Shown: in pieces, positions 52,523 through 61,406 of the stretch | Numbering within the stretch: position 1 is the first letter of the stretch | How the letters are laid out: every line of letters starts with the position of its first letter | Assembly (NCBI GenBank): GCA_017617995.1 | Contig: JAFZVE010000056.1 | Span: 1 to 64,000 of the forward strand | Source of the DNA: Clostridiales bacterium | Lineage (GTDB): Bacteria; Bacillota; Clostridia; Saccharofermentanales; Saccharofermentanaceae | Reading direction: 5' to 3' | DNA length: 64,000 nt | Made by a program: the position numbers and the translations under genes | Notes under the pieces: model-generated | The model's input: only the letters and a program-made list of their open reading frames with translations | Told to the model about the DNA's origin: nothing | The model's database searches: none

Positions 52523-53563
52523 ATGCCGGAAATCATGGCCAATACCAATCATGGAAAATACCCGATCCTGATCCGTACAGGTGCGCTCGCCCAGCTTGGC
52601 GAAGTCGCAGGAAAGACGGTCAGAAGCAGAAAGGCTTTCATCGTCACGGACGATATCGTCGAGGGCCTGTACTTCGAAGCAGCGAAGAAATCGCTGGCGG
52701 CTTCCGGTTTTGAGGTTGCCTCTTACACGATCCCGAACGGCGAGTCCAGCAAGTGCGAGAAGAACCTCTTCGAGATCTATCATGCGATGCACGAATTCGG
52801 CATGGCGAGAACGGACCTCGTCATCGCGCTCGGCGGCGGTGTGGTCGGCGATCTCGCGGGCTTTGCGGCAGCAACTTATATGCGCGGATGTAATCTCATC
52901 CAGGTACCGACGACGCTCCTCGCGCAGGTCGACTCTTCTATCGGCGGCAAGACCGGCATCGACATGCCGTTCGGCAAAAACCTGGTCGGTGCATTCTACC
53001 AGCCGAAGGCTGTCGTCATCGATCCGGGCCTTCTGAAGTCCCTGTCGAGAACACGTATGGCCGAGGGTATGGCCGAGGTCATCAAGTACGGATGCATCCG
53101 CGATGCGATGCTCTTCGAGGCGATCGAGAAGGGTCAGGCGGACATGGAGTGGATGATCCAGCGTTGCGTGAAGATCAAGACCACGGTCGTGCAAAACGAC
53201 GAGTACGATACCGGCGAGAGAATGCTTCTCAACTTCGGTCACACATGGGGCCACGCGATCGAGAAGGTCTCCGGATATAACAGATATACCCACGGTGAAG
53301 CGGTCGCGATCGGCATGGTCAAGGCAGTCGATCTCGGCGTGAAGCTCGGCGAGACACCGGAGGGCGTCAAGGAGCGTATCCTGGCGGTCCTCGAGAAGTG
53401 GCACCTGCCGACATCGACGGATCTTCCGGTCGAGGATCTCTACCAGACGATGCTCTCGGATAAGAAGAAACTCAACGGCAAGATCTACTACGTCATGATC
53501 AACGACATCGGCGAGAGTAAGACACGTCCGCTGTCTGAGCAGGAACTGAAGGATCTGCTCTGA
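52523..53563 (+). CDS. aroB: 3-dehydroquinate synthase
   Basis: A 346-residue NAD-dependent enzyme making 3-dehydroquinate from DAHP. ALGGGVVGDLAGFAAATYMRG, PTTLLAQVDSSIGGKTGID, KNLVGAFYQP, EVIKYGCI and LLNFGHTWGHAIE give the NAD- and zinc-binding residues. Length is typical. AGAGAGG precedes the ATG. Confidence 0.95.
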   Translation: MPEIMANTNHGKYPILIRTGALAQLGEVAGKTVRSRKAFIVTDDIVEGLYFEAAKKSLAASGFEVASYTIPNGESSKCEKNLFEIYHAMHEFGMARTDLVIALGGGVVGDLAGFAAATYMRGCNLIQVPTTLLAQVDSSIGGKTGIDMPFGKNLVGAFYQPKAVVIDPGLLKSLSRTRMAEGMAEVIKYGCIRDAMLFEAIEKGQADMEWMIQRCVKIKTTVVQNDEYDTGERMLLNFGHTWGHAIEKVSGYNRYTHGEAVAIGMVKAVDLGVKLGETPEGVKERILAVLEKWHLPTSTDLPVEDLYQTMLSDKKKLNGKIYYVMINDIGESKTRPLSEQELKDLL

Positions 53564-53584
53564 GAAATAGAAAGGACCACGATC

Positions 53585-53605
53585 AGGCGGCATATTTTGC
53601 CGCCT
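53585..53605 (+). other. intercistronic hairpin between aroB and aroA
   Basis: A perfect 8-bp stem AGGCGGCA/TGCCGCCT with a TATTT loop, followed by CTTG and not a T-run. It ends just before the aroA start region and could modulate aroA translation or partially terminate. Confidence 0.5.
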
Positions 53606-53624
53606 CTTGTGCGAAAGAGAAACT

Positions 53625-54956
53625 TTGGAAAAAGAACGGATACAGGAAAAACTTACGGAAATCTATGCTTCCGGAACACTCGGCATCGCTCCTGAAAAAC
53701 TCAAGGGCGATGTCTTTGTGCCTCAGTCCAAAAGTGCGGCACACCGGGCTCTGATCCTCGCGTTCTTAAGCGGGGACATCGAGCTGGCGAAGATAGATGA
53801 GACACACGTCTCCGACGACATCAAGGCCACGAAGCGCGCCCTGATCAGAATGGGCGAGGCACTTGCTGAAGGCATCTCAGGTGAAGAACCGATCGAGATC
53901 GACTGCAAGGAGTCGGGATCTACGCTTCGTTTTCTGATCCCGCTTGCGGCGGTGCTCGGCATCCCGACGAAGTTTATCGGATCCGGACGTCTGCCGAAGC
54001 GCCCGATCAAGGAATACGAAGGCGTGTTCACAGGTTCCGGCGCGGACATGATCTATCTCGAACCAGGACTTTCGCTGCCGCTCCTCATTAAGGGAAAGAT
54101 GCAAGCAGGCGAGTATTCGCTTCCCGGAAACGTCAGTTCGCAGTATATCTCCGGACTTCTCATGGCGCTCTCCGCCGCAGACGGAGCATCCCGCCTGACG
54201 CTCACGACCGAGCTCGAGTCCAGGCCGTACGTCGACATGACATGTGAGGTCATGCGTGCATTTGGCGTGGAAGTGGAAGAGGACGCAAACGGCTACGCGC
54301 TCAGCGGCGCAGTGAAACCGCATAGAGAAGAATCCTTCGAGGTGGAGGCCGACTATTCGCAGGCGGCATTCTGGCTCGTCGCGGACTATCTCGGTTCCGA
54401 GATCGATCTTAAGAATCTTCCGAAGTCGACTGCACAGGGAGACCGCGCGATCGTGGATCTGCTCGCAGGGCTGGGCGAAACAGGAAAGAGAAACGACGAA
54501 GCAGGGAAGACAGCATCTTCTTCTTCTGATCGTGAGATATTCGAGATGGACGCGCGCGATGTCCCGGACCTCGTTCCGGTATTTGCCATCGCAGCCGCAG
54601 CGACGAACTGCGTCACGAAGATCGTGCATGCCGAGCGTCTCCGCATCAAGGAATCGGACCGCATCGCTTCGACATCGGCGATGCTGACGGCACTCGGAAT
54701 CAGTAATACGATCACGGAAGACGGACTTCTGATCGTAGGAAGAAGCGCAGAAACCACCGGGGACAAGTGCTTCTTGGGCGGTACGGTGGATAGCTGCAAG
54801 GACCACCGTCTCGTCATGGCGGCCGCTATTGCGGCAACGAGAGCCGAAGATATGGTATGGATCAAGGATCCGGTTGCGGTAGAGAAATCGTACCCGGCAT
54901 TTTTCGAGGATTATATGAATTTGGGAGGAAAGATCGATGGGATCAACGTGGGGTAA
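53625..54956 (+). CDS. aroA: 3-phosphoshikimate 1-carboxyvinyltransferase (EPSP synthase)
   Basis: Transfers enolpyruvate from PEP to shikimate-3-phosphate. PQSKSAAHRALILAFLS carries the substrate Lys-Ser-Arg, KESGSTLRFLIPLAA, GSGRLPKRPI, GNVSSQYISGLLMAL and RIKESDRIA are diagnostic; DHRLVMAAAIAA closes the active site. About 444 residues. The start is not certain: TTG 53625 with AAAGAG upstream is chosen over TTG 53607, which abuts the hairpin. The 3' end overlaps aroC by 20 bases. Confidence 0.92.
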   Translation: MEKERIQEKLTEIYASGTLGIAPEKLKGDVFVPQSKSAAHRALILAFLSGDIELAKIDETHVSDDIKATKRALIRMGEALAEGISGEEPIEIDCKESGSTLRFLIPLAAVLGIPTKFIGSGRLPKRPIKEYEGVFTGSGADMIYLEPGLSLPLLIKGKMQAGEYSLPGNVSSQYISGLLMALSAADGASRLTLTTELESRPYVDMTCEVMRAFGVEVEEDANGYALSGAVKPHREESFEVEADYSQAAFWLVADYLGSEIDLKNLPKSTAQGDRAIVDLLAGLGETGKRNDEAGKTASSSSDREIFEMDARDVPDLVPVFAIAAAATNCVTKIVHAERLRIKESDRIASTSAMLTALGISNTITEDGLLIVGRSAETTGDKCFLGGTVDSCKDHRLVMAAAIAATRAEDMVWIKDPVAVEKSYPAFFEDYMNLGGKIDGINVG

Positions 54957-56016
54957 CCGCATCAGGATAAGTGTATTTGGGGAGTCGCACGGACCGGCGA
55001 TCGGCGTCGTCATCGACGGACTCCCGGCGGGGATTCCTATCGACGAATCCCGCGTCGTGAAAGAGATGCAGAGAAGAGCACCGGGCGGATCCCAGGCGGG
55101 CTCCACACCGCGTAAGGAAGCGGACCTTCCGACTATCCTCTCCGGCATCTATAACGGAAAGACCACAGGCACGCCGCTGGCAATGGAGATCCTGAATACA
55201 AATACGCATTCGTCGGACTACGACGGATTTACCGTGACCCCGCGTCCTGGACATGCCGACTATACGGCGAGGCTCCGCTACAAGATGAGTAACGACCCCA
55301 GAGGCGGCGGACACTTCTCCGGAAGACTCACGGCGCCGGTCCTCTTTGCCGGTGCGATCGCCAAGCAGATCCTGAAGGCTAAGTGCGGCGTGGAGGTCTA
55401 CGGGCACATCATCCGGATCGGCCGTATCACTGCACCGAGCTGGGAAGAAGATGAATCACCGGTCATCCCGGCGGAGGGGTCTTTTGCCCAGGAGAATACG
55501 GCGGTCGCGTCCCGCATGAGAGAAGAGATCGAGGCCGCGAGGTTGGATAACGACTCGGTCGGTGGTATAGTAGAGGTCATGGCGACGGGATTTCCCGGTG
55601 GCATCGGTTCGCCGATGTGGGATACGGTCGAGAGTAATTTTGCTCAGTTGATGTTCGGCGTGCCGGCCGTCAAGGGTGTCTCCTTCGGAAGTGGTTTTGA
55701 AGTGGCGAGTCGCAGGGGCTCGCAGAATAACGACCACCTCATGTTCAAGGACGGCAAGCTCCGCATGACCACGAACCACGGTGGCGGATTTGAGGGAGGC
55801 ATCAGCAACGGCATGCCGGTCCTCGCGCAGATCGCATTTAAGCCGACTCCGTCTATCGGACTTGAGCAGGATACGGTCGATCTCGAAGCCAAGGAGAATA
55901 CGAAGATCCAGATTAAGGGACGCCACGATGCGTGCATCGTTCCGAGAGCCCTTCCGGTCGCGGAAGGCTGCCTCGCGCTGGCGCTCCTGGATGCATATAT
56001 GGGAAAGGTAGAATAA
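54937..56016 (+). CDS. aroC: chorismate synthase
   Basis: A 359-residue FMN-dependent enzyme making chorismate from EPSP. GESHGPAIGVVIDGLPAG, RRAPGGSQAGSTPRKE, RPGHADYTARLRY, RGGGHFSGRLTAP and KGVSFGSGFEVA are standard motifs. It overlaps aroA and ends one base before the aroQ-CM start, so expression is coupled. Confidence 0.96.
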   Translation: MGSTWGNRIRISVFGESHGPAIGVVIDGLPAGIPIDESRVVKEMQRRAPGGSQAGSTPRKEADLPTILSGIYNGKTTGTPLAMEILNTNTHSSDYDGFTVTPRPGHADYTARLRYKMSNDPRGGGHFSGRLTAPVLFAGAIAKQILKAKCGVEVYGHIIRIGRITAPSWEEDESPVIPAEGSFAQENTAVASRMREEIEAARLDNDSVGGIVEVMATGFPGGIGSPMWDTVESNFAQLMFGVPAVKGVSFGSGFEVASRRGSQNNDHLMFKDGKLRMTTNHGGGFEGGISNGMPVLAQIAFKPTPSIGLEQDTVDLEAKENTKIQIKGRHDACIVPRALPVAEGCLALALLDAYMGKVE

Positions 56017-56017
56017 C

Positions 56018-56779
56018 ATGAAGACGATCCTTATTATGAACGGCCCGAATCTCTCGATGCTTGGGAAACGTGACCCGAAGCATTACGGCTCCGGTACGCT
56101 CCGCGATCTCGAGAATGCCTGCTATCTGAAGGGCATCGAGCTGGGCGTGAACGTCCAGTGCTTCCAGTCGGAGTCAGAGTCCGCGATGATCAGGAAACTT
56201 CACTCTTCCATGGGCGTAATCGACGGTATCGTTCTGAATGCCGGCGCCTACACGCACTATAGCATCGCGATCCGTGACGCGATCGAACTCATCAAGATTC
56301 CCGTGATCGAGGTGCATCTTTCCGATATCCATAACCGCGAAGATTTCCGCAATACTTCCGTCATCGAGGCCGTCTGCGTCGAGCAGGTCTGCGGCCTGGG
56401 CGTGAAGGGCTATCTGGTCGCGATGGAAAAACTCGTCGAGAAATATATGACTGACGATTCTTCAAAAGCACTTTCAGACGGGGCGTCTGCGGAGCCTTCG
56501 ACGCCGGAGGCGCTTCTCGGTGAAGAGCGGCTGGCGCTAAATGAGATCGATAAAGAGATTTTCGTGCTTTTCGAGCGGAGAATGAAGCATATCGACCGGA
56601 TCGCGAAGATCAAGGCGGAAGCGGGGATGCCGACACAGGTCCCGTCCCGTGAAGCCGAGATTCTCGAGAGGGTCGGAAACTCGGTAGAAGAACAATATAG
56701 TGCGGCGGCAAAAGCTCTGATGCAGGAGCTTCTGCGTCTGTCGAGGGAGAGACAGAAGGAGATCAACAAAGAGGTTTAA
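56018..56779 (+). CDS. aroQ: type II 3-dehydroquinase-chorismate mutase fusion
   Basis: A 253-residue bifunctional protein. Residues 1-145 are type II 3-dehydroquinate dehydratase: MNGPNLSMLGKRDPKHYG with the catalytic tyrosine loop, NAGAYTHYSIAIRDAI with the catalytic His, and VEVHLSDIHNREDFR. After a Ser/Pro-rich linker, residues about 168-253 form an all-helical AroQ-class chorismate mutase: RLALNEIDKEIFVLFERRMKHIDRIAKIKAEAGMP, then VPSREAEIL. One polypeptide therefore serves step 3 of the shikimate pathway and the branch to prephenate. This pairing is uncommon. It lies one base after aroC and five before the cellulase gene. Confidence 0.88.
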   Translation: MKTILIMNGPNLSMLGKRDPKHYGSGTLRDLENACYLKGIELGVNVQCFQSESESAMIRKLHSSMGVIDGIVLNAGAYTHYSIAIRDAIELIKIPVIEVHLSDIHNREDFRNTSVIEAVCVEQVCGLGVKGYLVAMEKLVEKYMTDDSSKALSDGASAEPSTPEALLGEERLALNEIDKEIFVLFERRMKHIDRIAKIKAEAGMPTQVPSREAEILERVGNSVEEQYSAAAKALMQELLRLSRERQKEINKEV

Positions 56780-56784
56780 GTTCG

Positions 56785-59601
56785 ATGGAAAGGACAAGAT
56801 TCGGAAGATTGACCAGCATTCTGCTGGTGCTAGTTTTCATTCTGGCACCGCTTCGCTTGATGCGGGCGGATCAGGGTGTGTCGGTACGAATTGAAAAACG
56901 TGGAGATTCCTACGATATCTATGTGAAGAATTCGAGTGATCGGGAACTTACCGGCTGGACAGTCACGATCACGGTTCCGGAAGGGGCCACGTATTCGGGT
57001 TGCTGGAATTGTAAGGAATCCATAAACGGTAGTACAGTAATACTGTCGAATGAGTATGACTGGCAGATTCCTGCTCCGGGATCAGGTGAGCAAAATGTCG
57101 CCGGTTTCAACATGTATGGCGATTTTGATTCCAGCGCCATTTCTGTCATTATCTCTCCGAAATTTGCCACTGCTCCGACGCAGACACCGACGCCGGATCC
57201 GAAGAAAGATACTCCGACGCCGGATCCGAAGAAGGATACACCTACACCCGAACCGAAGAAGGACACTCCGACCCCGCAACCGAAGAAGGATACCCCGACT
57301 CCGACACCGAAGAAGGATAATCCGACTCCTGCTCCCAAGAATGATACTCCGACTCCGGTTCCGACAACTGCCCCTACAGTTGCCCCCACAGCGGCACCTA
57401 CAGCGGCACCTACAGCTGCCCCTACAGCAGCTCCGACTGCGGCCCCGACAGCAGTTCCGGGCACGATCGAAACTACAGTCACACCGGCCGAATCTTCGGA
57501 CTCGTCTGAGACTTCAGAGACTTCTGAAACGAGTGAACCCGGTGCAGGCACGACGGATCCGGTTTCCGGCGATGACTGGCTTACGACAGACGGAAATAAA
57601 ATCGTAGACAGTAACGGCACGCAGGTCTGGCTGACCGGTGTCAACTGGTTCGGCTACAACACCGGCACGAATATCTTCGACGGATGCTGGAGCTGTAATA
57701 TGGAGCAGGCTCTGAAGGCTATTGCTGATCACGGCTTCAATCTCCTCCGTATCCCGATGTCCGCCGAGCTTGCGCTCTCCTGGAAGAACGGGATCTATCC
57801 GGATGCCAACTTTAATCAGGCTACAAACTCCGAGCTTGTCGGTATGAACAGTCAGGAGATCTTCGACTATGCTCTGTCCTTGTGCCAGAAGTACGGCATC
57901 AAGGTCATGCTCGATATCCACAGCGCCAATACTGACGCAGCGGGTCACATGACCAATCTCTGGTACACTGATAAGGTCTCGATCCAGGATTACTATGATG
58001 CGCTCTCGTATCTGGCCGACCGCTACAAGAACAACGATACGGTCATAGCATATGACCTCAAGAACGAGCCGCACGGCAAACCGAACGAGGAGAAAGCAAT
58101 CTGGAATGATTCGGTTTCTGACAATAACTGGAAGTATGTGGCAGAAGAAGCCGGACGTCGAGTCCTGGATGCCAATCCCCATGCCCTTATTGTGATCGAG
58201 GGTATCGAGATCTATCCGAAGGATCTGTCTTCAAACGGAGACTTCTCCAGTACGAACGATGCCGATTACTACTTCAACTGGTGGGGCGGTAATCTCCGTG
58301 GCGTGAAGGACTACCCGATCGATCTCGGTTCCGAAGAAAGAAATAAGCAGATCGTATATTCCCCGCATGATTACGGCCCGGCCGTCTATGCCCAGCCGTG
58401 GTTCGAAGGTGACTACACATTCGAGTCTCTGAAGACCGACTGCTGGAACGATAACTGGCTCTATATCTATAACGAAAACACCGCACCGATCCTGATCGGT
58501 GAGTGGGGCGGATATATGACCGAACCGAACCTTACATGGATGACGTATCTGCGCCAGCTCATCGCCGAGAATCACCTGAACTTCACTTTCTGGTGCTTTA
58601 ACTCGAATTCCGGCGATACCGGCGGACTGGTTCTCGATGACTTTAAGACCTGGGACGAAGAGAAGTATACTTTTGTCAGGGAAGTTCTGTGGCAGGATGA
58701 CGATAAGTTTGTCGGACTCGATCATGCGGTTCCGCTTGGCAGTAACGGTATCTCCCTTTCTGAATATGAAGGTGTGATCGTCCCGGTGGTTCCGGAAGTG
58801 CCCGAGACGACCGAGCCGGCTCCCACCGAGAGTACGGCGGTTCCTTCTGAGGAAACCGTACCCGTACCTTCCGAGACCGACGCAGCCGTCGTAACGCAGG
58901 CACCTGTTACCGTGGCCGCACCGAAGGAGAGTGTATCCGTCGGGAAAATCATCCTGTACGTAGTCTTATTACTCCTCCTGCTCTTCCTCTGCATCTGCGC
59001 CTATCTTTATGCCAAGCATCCGAAAACATGGAATCGTCTTATCGACCGGTTCTATCTTCCGGAAAAACTGAAGCACGACATCCCGTGGGAGATCGAACCG
59101 AATGCCGAGCCGACCGGCCGCTTCGCCTGGAAAGAAGAGCCTCCGAAGAATAATGAATTTGCCGGCAAGTTCCGTCCGGTCAGTAAGGAAGCAGCTCCTT
59201 CTGCAGAAGCAGAAAAACCGGTTTCCAAACCGGTCTCAAAGCCAGCTGAAAAACCAGCTCCAAAGCCGACTGCAAAACCGGCTTCGGAAACAGTTCCGGA
59301 TCATACGGCTGCGGCGGGTATACTTGCAGCTTCTTCGATAGAGTCCCTGCAGGAGGAACCTGCTGAGGTAGAGGAAACGCCTGATGTGAAGAATGAGAAA
59401 GTGGTGGATGATCCGAGTATTCCGGCAATTGTCCGAGACTTCATGAAGACGGAAACGCCGGTTGAAGAGGAAGCACCGAAGATCATCCCGACATGGGCGT
59501 CGGGTTCGGATATCCCTTCTGACCGTCCGATCTGGGCGAAGCCTGCAAAGACGGATGATGCAGACATAGATTCGAAGGAAGATGGAAATATCGGGACATG
59601 A
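56785..59601 (+). CDS. membrane-anchored GH5 endoglucanase with CBM2-like domain
   Basis: A 938-residue secreted enzyme cutting beta-1,4-glucan. After the signal peptide, residues 30-130 form a CBM2-like cellulose-binding domain (LTGWTVTITVPEGATYSGCWN, NVAGFNMYGDF). A Pro/Thr-Lys linker follows (134-225), then GH5 (about 265-650) with acid/base Glu428 in DLKNEPHG and nucleophile Glu573 in LIGEWGG. A second linker leads to a transmembrane helix (719-743) and a 195-residue Lys/Pro/Ala/Glu-rich tail, which positive residues after the helix place in the cytoplasm. The start follows aroQ-CM by five bases; the stop overlaps the VanZ-like gene by four. The tail has no recognised domain. Confidence 0.88.
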   Translation: MERTRFGRLTSILLVLVFILAPLRLMRADQGVSVRIEKRGDSYDIYVKNSSDRELTGWTVTITVPEGATYSGCWNCKESINGSTVILSNEYDWQIPAPGSGEQNVAGFNMYGDFDSSAISVIISPKFATAPTQTPTPDPKKDTPTPDPKKDTPTPEPKKDTPTPQPKKDTPTPTPKKDNPTPAPKNDTPTPVPTTAPTVAPTAAPTAAPTAAPTAAPTAAPTAVPGTIETTVTPAESSDSSETSETSETSEPGAGTTDPVSGDDWLTTDGNKIVDSNGTQVWLTGVNWFGYNTGTNIFDGCWSCNMEQALKAIADHGFNLLRIPMSAELALSWKNGIYPDANFNQATNSELVGMNSQEIFDYALSLCQKYGIKVMLDIHSANTDAAGHMTNLWYTDKVSIQDYYDALSYLADRYKNNDTVIAYDLKNEPHGKPNEEKAIWNDSVSDNNWKYVAEEAGRRVLDANPHALIVIEGIEIYPKDLSSNGDFSSTNDADYYFNWWGGNLRGVKDYPIDLGSEERNKQIVYSPHDYGPAVYAQPWFEGDYTFESLKTDCWNDNWLYIYNENTAPILIGEWGGYMTEPNLTWMTYLRQLIAENHLNFTFWCFNSNSGDTGGLVLDDFKTWDEEKYTFVREVLWQDDDKFVGLDHAVPLGSNGISLSEYEGVIVPVVPEVPETTEPAPTESTAVPSEETVPVPSETDAAVVTQAPVTVAAPKESVSVGKIILYVVLLLLLLFLCICAYLYAKHPKTWNRLIDRFYLPEKLKHDIPWEIEPNAEPTGRFAWKEEPPKNNEFAGKFRPVSKEAAPSAEAEKPVSKPVSKPAEKPAPKPTAKPASETVPDHTAAAGILAASSIESLQEEPAEVEETPDVKNEKVVDDPSIPAIVRDFMKTETPVEEEAPKIIPTWASGSDIPSDRPIWAKPAKTDDADIDSKEDGNIGT
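57184..57460 (+). repeat. tandem-repeat linker of the cellulase
   Basis: Six to seven 27-base units encode TPTPxPKKD with the central residue changing (D, D, E, Q, T, A, V), followed by about six 12-base units encoding PTAA. Slippage-prone DNA; copy number may vary among strains. Confidence 0.85.
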
Positions 59602-60527
59602 GCCGCGCGCAGACGAGAAGCAAATCGAAAGGCCATAACTCGAAGACCCGACACACATCACATAAGATCCCGAAGATGAACCCGATCCTGATCGGACTGT
59701 GTTTTGTTCTTGGTATCGTACTTCATCCCTATTGTATCGATGTAAGTGAGAATTTTCTCTCTCCGATGCAGGAGGCGCTGCTTCTGGTCGCGGCTGTGGG
59801 ACTGACTCTTCTTCTTTTCCTGATGTCGAAGAGTCACTTCCTGTGCGCGCTGATGCAGACAGGAGGACTCCTGTGGAATACGACTGTATTCGTCCTCAGG
59901 AATATATCGGATGGATGGGGAGCACTTCTTAAGCACATGGACTACGAGTGGTGGTTTCGGATCCTTCTGATGTGGGGAAGTGGGGTCATGGTGACGATTA
60001 TCATCCGACTTTTTGCCCATGGGAAGTGGAATGCCTCACACATCAGGAAGACCTTCAGCAGTGGATTTCTGGTATTGAGCATCGTCTTCTTCCTGATCTA
60101 CCTTGCCCTGCTTCTGGATCTGTTCGTGTTCCAGCGCACCGCAACGGAAGCCAGAAGAAGTCTGCACCTTATACCGTTCCGCGGTGCTTTTGCCACATAC
60201 TGGCCGCAAATCAAGAAAGGAAAGTTCACCAACGGTGTCTTTGTCCAGTTCTTCGGGAACCTGCTTATTTTCGCTCCGCTCGGCTTCTTTCTTCACATCC
60301 TGTGGGGGAAAAGAAGACACCGCTGGATCTTGTATCTTGTTCCTGTTCTGCTCTCCGGCACGATCGAAGCATGCCAGTATTTCTTCAATATTGGCGAATG
60401 CGACATAGATGATCTGTGGATGAATGTCGTCGGCTTTTTTATCGGCATCCTGTTTGTTAAGATCATGGACGCGATCCGGAAGGCCGTTACGAAGGGAAAA
60501 GAAAAGACGATATTTAAGCTGTCTTGA
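59598..60527 (+). CDS. VanZ-like membrane protein
   Basis: A 309-residue protein with about nine hydrophobic segments. The C-terminal half matches the VanZ-like domain: FRGAFATYWPQIKKGKFTNGVFVQFFGNLLIFAPLGFFLH and SGTIEACQYFFNIGECDIDDLWMNVVGFFIGI. A Lys/Arg/His-rich N-terminus of about 27 residues precedes the first helix. Function of VanZ-like domains is unsettled (teicoplanin resistance in one case). It overlaps the cellulase gene by four bases (ATGA). Confidence 0.8.
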   Translation: MSRAQTRSKSKGHNSKTRHTSHKIPKMNPILIGLCFVLGIVLHPYCIDVSENFLSPMQEALLLVAAVGLTLLLFLMSKSHFLCALMQTGGLLWNTTVFVLRNISDGWGALLKHMDYEWWFRILLMWGSGVMVTIIIRLFAHGKWNASHIRKTFSSGFLVLSIVFFLIYLALLLDLFVFQRTATEARRSLHLIPFRGAFATYWPQIKKGKFTNGVFVQFFGNLLIFAPLGFFLHILWGKRRHRWILYLVPVLLSGTIEACQYFFNIGECDIDDLWMNVVGFFIGILFVKIMDAIRKAVTKGKEKTIFKLS

Positions 60528-60528
60528 A

Positions 60529-61395
60529 TCAGAACATTCCTTTTTCGAAGAAGAGGATCCAGCTGGTGGGGACGATCTTCGACATGACGTGAAGGGCCTT
60601 CTGCCCGAGACCGTATACCAGCATCTTCTTACACTTCTTCGAGGCGCGGATCGATGCGGGGATCAGCTTGTCCGTCGTGGTAACGAAGCGAGCCTTGATC
60701 CCGGAAAATTTAGCATCCGGATCGTTCTTGCTGACCTTGATGAAGTCTGTATCACAGGGTCCGGGACAGACGCAGGTGACGGCGATATTCTTGCTCTGAA
60801 GTTCTACCGCCAGTGCACGGGAAAACGAGATGACATATGATTTCGTTGCCGCATAGACGGCGTAGCCCGGCTGCGGCAGGAAACCCGCCGAAGATGCGAT
60901 GTTGATGATCCGTGGTCCCTGTCTCTTCGGAAGAGTAGAAGCGACGGAGAGCATATACGGAAGGCAAATATTCGTAAGTTCCGACAGAGCGGTGCAGTTC
61001 AGCGTGATCGCGCTGTGTGTGTCTTCTTGCGATTGCTCGGCAAAAGCACCGTTTTTGCCCATGCCTGCGCAGTTGATCAGCAGGCGGATAACAGGCTGTT
61101 CTTTCTGAAGAATCGCGGATATTTCCGAAAGAGACTCGGGTTTCGTCAGATCAAGCGGAAGCACGCGAAGTGCGGTGTGAAATTGCGAACCTGAACTTGT
61201 CGGAATCTTCGAGTGGAGCCTAAAAACCGAACCACGGACTTCTTCGTTTAGTTCCTGGAGTTTCTCCTTGCTTCGTGCGATCATCCAGATCTCATCGTAG
61301 GGCGCACCGATCCGATTATCCGACTCCCAGAAGAGTTGTCGTACGAATTCTTTTCCCATTCCGGACGAGGCACCGGTTACGATAGCGATATTCAT
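60529..61395 (-). CDS. short-chain dehydrogenase/reductase
   Basis: A 288-residue NAD(P)-dependent oxidoreductase. Cofactor motif TGASSGMGKEF, NCAGMGKNGAF, catalytic serine in NIASSAG and YAVYAATK (Tyr-x3-Lys), then VCPGPCDTDF. The C-terminal region (RASKKCKKMLVYGLGQKALHVMSKIVP) resembles membrane-associated SDRs of the DltE/YqjQ kind. Substrate unknown. It ends one base from the convergent VanZ-like gene. Confidence 0.85.
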   Translation of the reverse strand: MNIAIVTGASSGMGKEFVRQLFWESDNRIGAPYDEIWMIARSKEKLQELNEEVRGSVFRLHSKIPTSSGSQFHTALRVLPLDLTKPESLSEISAILQKEQPVIRLLINCAGMGKNGAFAEQSQEDTHSAITLNCTALSELTNICLPYMLSVASTLPKRQGPRIINIASSAGFLPQPGYAVYAATKSYVISFSRALAVELQSKNIAVTCVCPGPCDTDFIKVSKNDPDAKFSGIKARFVTTTDKLIPASIRASKKCKKMLVYGLGQKALHVMSKIVPTSWILFFEKGMF

Positions 61396-61406
61396 GGGGG
61401 AACTCC

